From NCBI GenBank assembly GCA_914767715.1, contig OU612073.1:22320001-22384000 (forward strand): DNA of 64,000 bases, written 5' to 3'. This DNA is from Membranipora membranacea (taxonomy: Eukaryota > Bryozoa > Gymnolaemata > Cheilostomatida > Membraniporidae). The notes under the pieces were generated by a model, which had not been told where the DNA came from, searched no databases, and was given only the letters and a program-made list of their open reading frames with translations. Both the position numbers and the translations under genes were made by a program. Of this stretch, positions 62,101 through 64,000 are shown in pieces. Positions within the stretch are counted from its first letter, which is position 1, and every line of letters begins with the position of its first letter.

Positions 62101-63398
62101 TTTGTGCATATAAAGCTGGGTGTGTTTATCCAGTGCTTGTTTTGAATCAAATTCTAAAATGTCAATCTTTTTCAGTGTGATCTCTATACAAAGTTATACC
62201 GATTTGAGATATTGTGGATGGTAATGTGCTAAAATTCAAAATCTCAAAAACTTGCTTCTTTTTGATGATATATTTTTATTTCTATAATATTACAATGCCT
62301 TACATAAGAAAAATAGACATGTTGGAGTTGAATGCACCAAACTAAAAAAACTGGACACAAATATAGCCTTGTCAAGCAGACACTTTTTTGTTTTAGTCAA
62401 ATAAAACAAAAAAATGGCGGTGTGACAAGGCTTACCCAAATATACACTTACTACTACTTAAAAGGTGTTTGGGTTCATTACCATACATCACACATACTAT
62501 AATACTTCTCAGCATTCAAATATGTTATAACATTACATACTGCACAATATTGCATGAGTGAGATAATATCTAAGTTCTTTCTTGTATATATGTACTAGCA
62601 TGAAAAATTTGTTGCATTGGAAAAATCATTCTCATAAGGGCTAAGATAAGCTAGGCTATCCCAATCCACTTTTTCTGGCACCATACACATAAGCAGCAGT
62701 ATATAATCTATTACAAGGCATACAAGGTTTTGGACAGGGTGATTCATATCTATTGCCATGAAACTAAAGGATAGTTTTTTTTTTAAAAACAGAAATCTAA
62801 ATAATAATAAAAATATTTTGGTAGTTTGTGTGCACAAAATTCACAATTCATAATATTGCGAAGTTACAATAAATATGACTAAATAAATTAATAGATTCAT
62901 TTGCATCCATACGTGTTCACACCATAATATTGGTAGCTAACAGTAGCAGGGTTTCATGGCATATGTGAATCCACTACATTTTTGCATTGGTTCTTTGCGC
63001 AGTTGGCCTAATAATATACTATTACATTAAGAAATTGCAACAAATATATAACTAAGGAAAGCATAATTATCATTGGTTGCTCAAAACATCTTGATCCCTG
63101 GAAACAGAGCTATAAAAAGGGTTAAATCAGCATGAAATGGATGAGGTGAAGAAAAACATATCATATTTATATGACAAGCAATCTAAGTCAAATTAGAGTC
63201 ATTTAAATTTAAATGTGTTCGCTTTTCTAGGGCCAATTTAGAGTACAAACATTATAATACACTACAAATGGACTAGGAAATATTATAAGTATACCACACA
63301 TGACATTTAGCCTGTCTACTCATCATTCAAAGATATCAGAAGAGCTTCATCCTATTTTTTCACACTTTTTACCACTTTTCCCTTGGGCCTTGTTAGAA
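62101..63398. other. Convergent 3' UTR region
   Basis: Space between the plus-strand gene ending at 62100 and the minus-strand exon ending at 63399. TTTATT at 62275-62280 could be the minus-strand AATAAA, which would make a 1.1-kb 3' UTR overlapping that of the opposite gene. No further coding seen. Confidence 0.4.
62365..62432. repeat. 31-bp imperfect hairpin between convergent genes
   Basis: 62365-62395 (AGCCTTGTCAAGCAGACACT...) pairs with 62402-62432 with about six mismatches, loop 62396-62401. The outer ten base pairs (AGCCTTGTCA/TGACAAGGCT) are perfect. It sits between the stop codons of two convergent genes. Confidence 0.85.
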
Positions 63399-63524
63399 CT
63401 ACACCATAGTTTCACTCCTGGTAATGGCTGATTTCTCGTTAGTATCAATATCTGTGGTGATGGTAGCGATAGACAGGGTCTGTCCCATATCTCCTGTACC
63501 ACAGAACTCCTTCAGGCTCTGTAC
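63399..63524 (-). CDS. Last coding exon of a minus-strand gene (partial)
   Basis: Minus-strand reading from a CAG acceptor at 63525-63527 gives 41 codons (VQSLKEFCGTGDMGQTLSIA, then TITTDIDTNEKSAITRSETM, then V) and TAG. Phase 0. The polar, Thr/Ser-rich end looks like a cytoplasmic tail; I do not recognise the family. Upstream exons would lie beyond 64000 or were not recognised in 63525-64000. Confidence 0.5.
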   Translation of the reverse strand, partial: VQSLKEFCGTGDMGQTLSIATITTDIDTNEKSAITRSETMV

Positions 63525-64000
63525 CTGGTGCCCTGATGAAGATGGATATCATATAAGGTATGCATCAATATACAACCATATAACAATCTCCTCTACAGCA
63601 TGAAAATATTCGCTCGAATTCATATTGAAATTTAAAATTTTCATCCTGCGAGGTATATAATCATAATATACCCTAACGTAGTAAGTGTTAGCTAGTTTAG
63701 TGAGCTTAAGTGAGTGAGTTTAAATGAGCCATCCCTGCACAAGTGAAAGGGTAAAACGGTGATGTGTAGCAAGAGTCATAGCTTGACCGGCACAAACGAG
63801 TATTCATTCAAATTTCCACTTATACATCCTGGAAATCTACACAGTGAACCACATGAATGTTCGAGTGGAGGTCCAGCAGCATTCCACAGAATCAGTGGGC
63901 GTAACGCCACCAAACTCTTACAACATCTCCGGTAAAGGAAGATGTGCGAAGAGTGACTAACACTTTAAAATCAAATTAACAAATTCTACCGATATAAGAA
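63525..64000. other. Probable intron of the minus-strand gene
   Basis: No exon recognised before the window end. Confidence 0.35.

Overview
The window is nuclear DNA of an invertebrate animal: AT-rich, with split genes, GT-AG introns from about 0.1 to 4 kb, animal gene families (UTP11, MLF, a transmembrane C-type lectin, a three-finger Ly6/uPAR-type protein) and many transposon remains. The species cannot be fixed from the sequence. The FLYWCH/MULE gene, hAT elements, tRNA-derived repeats and a propeller/Cys-rich gene family I associate from memory with cnidarians and sponges fit a non-vertebrate, probably marine, lineage.

Left third (1-20.6 kb) is a nested transposon graveyard. A broken FLYWCH/MULE transposase gene (41-11538, +) has its large introns filled by an inverted pair of tandem arrays resembling a foldback element (about 1370-5885). 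That pair encloses a 5' LINE fragment, itself split by a 646-bp TA-flanked MITE. A 721-bp hAT element and a 481-bp hAT element carrying a tRNA-like module follow. A second long gene (13720-20628, +; nine phase-consistent exons, Cys-rich cluster, propeller-like middle, conserved C-terminal helix) is interrupted by a second copy of the tRNA-bearing hAT element inside its first exon and by two in-frame stops.

Middle (20.6-43.3 kb): a secreted three-finger protein gene on the minus strand (22250-23557), two tRNA-derived repeats, a 2048-bp hAT element with perfect 8-bp target duplications (25866-27913), the complete seven-exon UTP11 gene (28455-32919), then about 10 kb without a convincing gene, containing a 35-copy 29-bp minisatellite with a 12-unit higher-order period and a perfect 95-bp tandem duplication.

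Right third (43.3-64 kb): a seven-exon single-pass C-type lectin receptor with a PPPY-bearing tail (43341-53853), a five-exon myeloid leukemia factor gene (55684-58392), a minus-strand LINE reverse-transcriptase tail (about 58910-59335), a three-exon unrecognised basic protein gene (60384-62100), and, convergent with it, the last exon of a minus-strand gene (63399-63524). The intact genes share no obvious pathway (ribosome biogenesis, transcription/chaperone-linked factor, cell-surface recognition); this is ordinary gene neighbourhood in a repeat-rich genome, not an operon.
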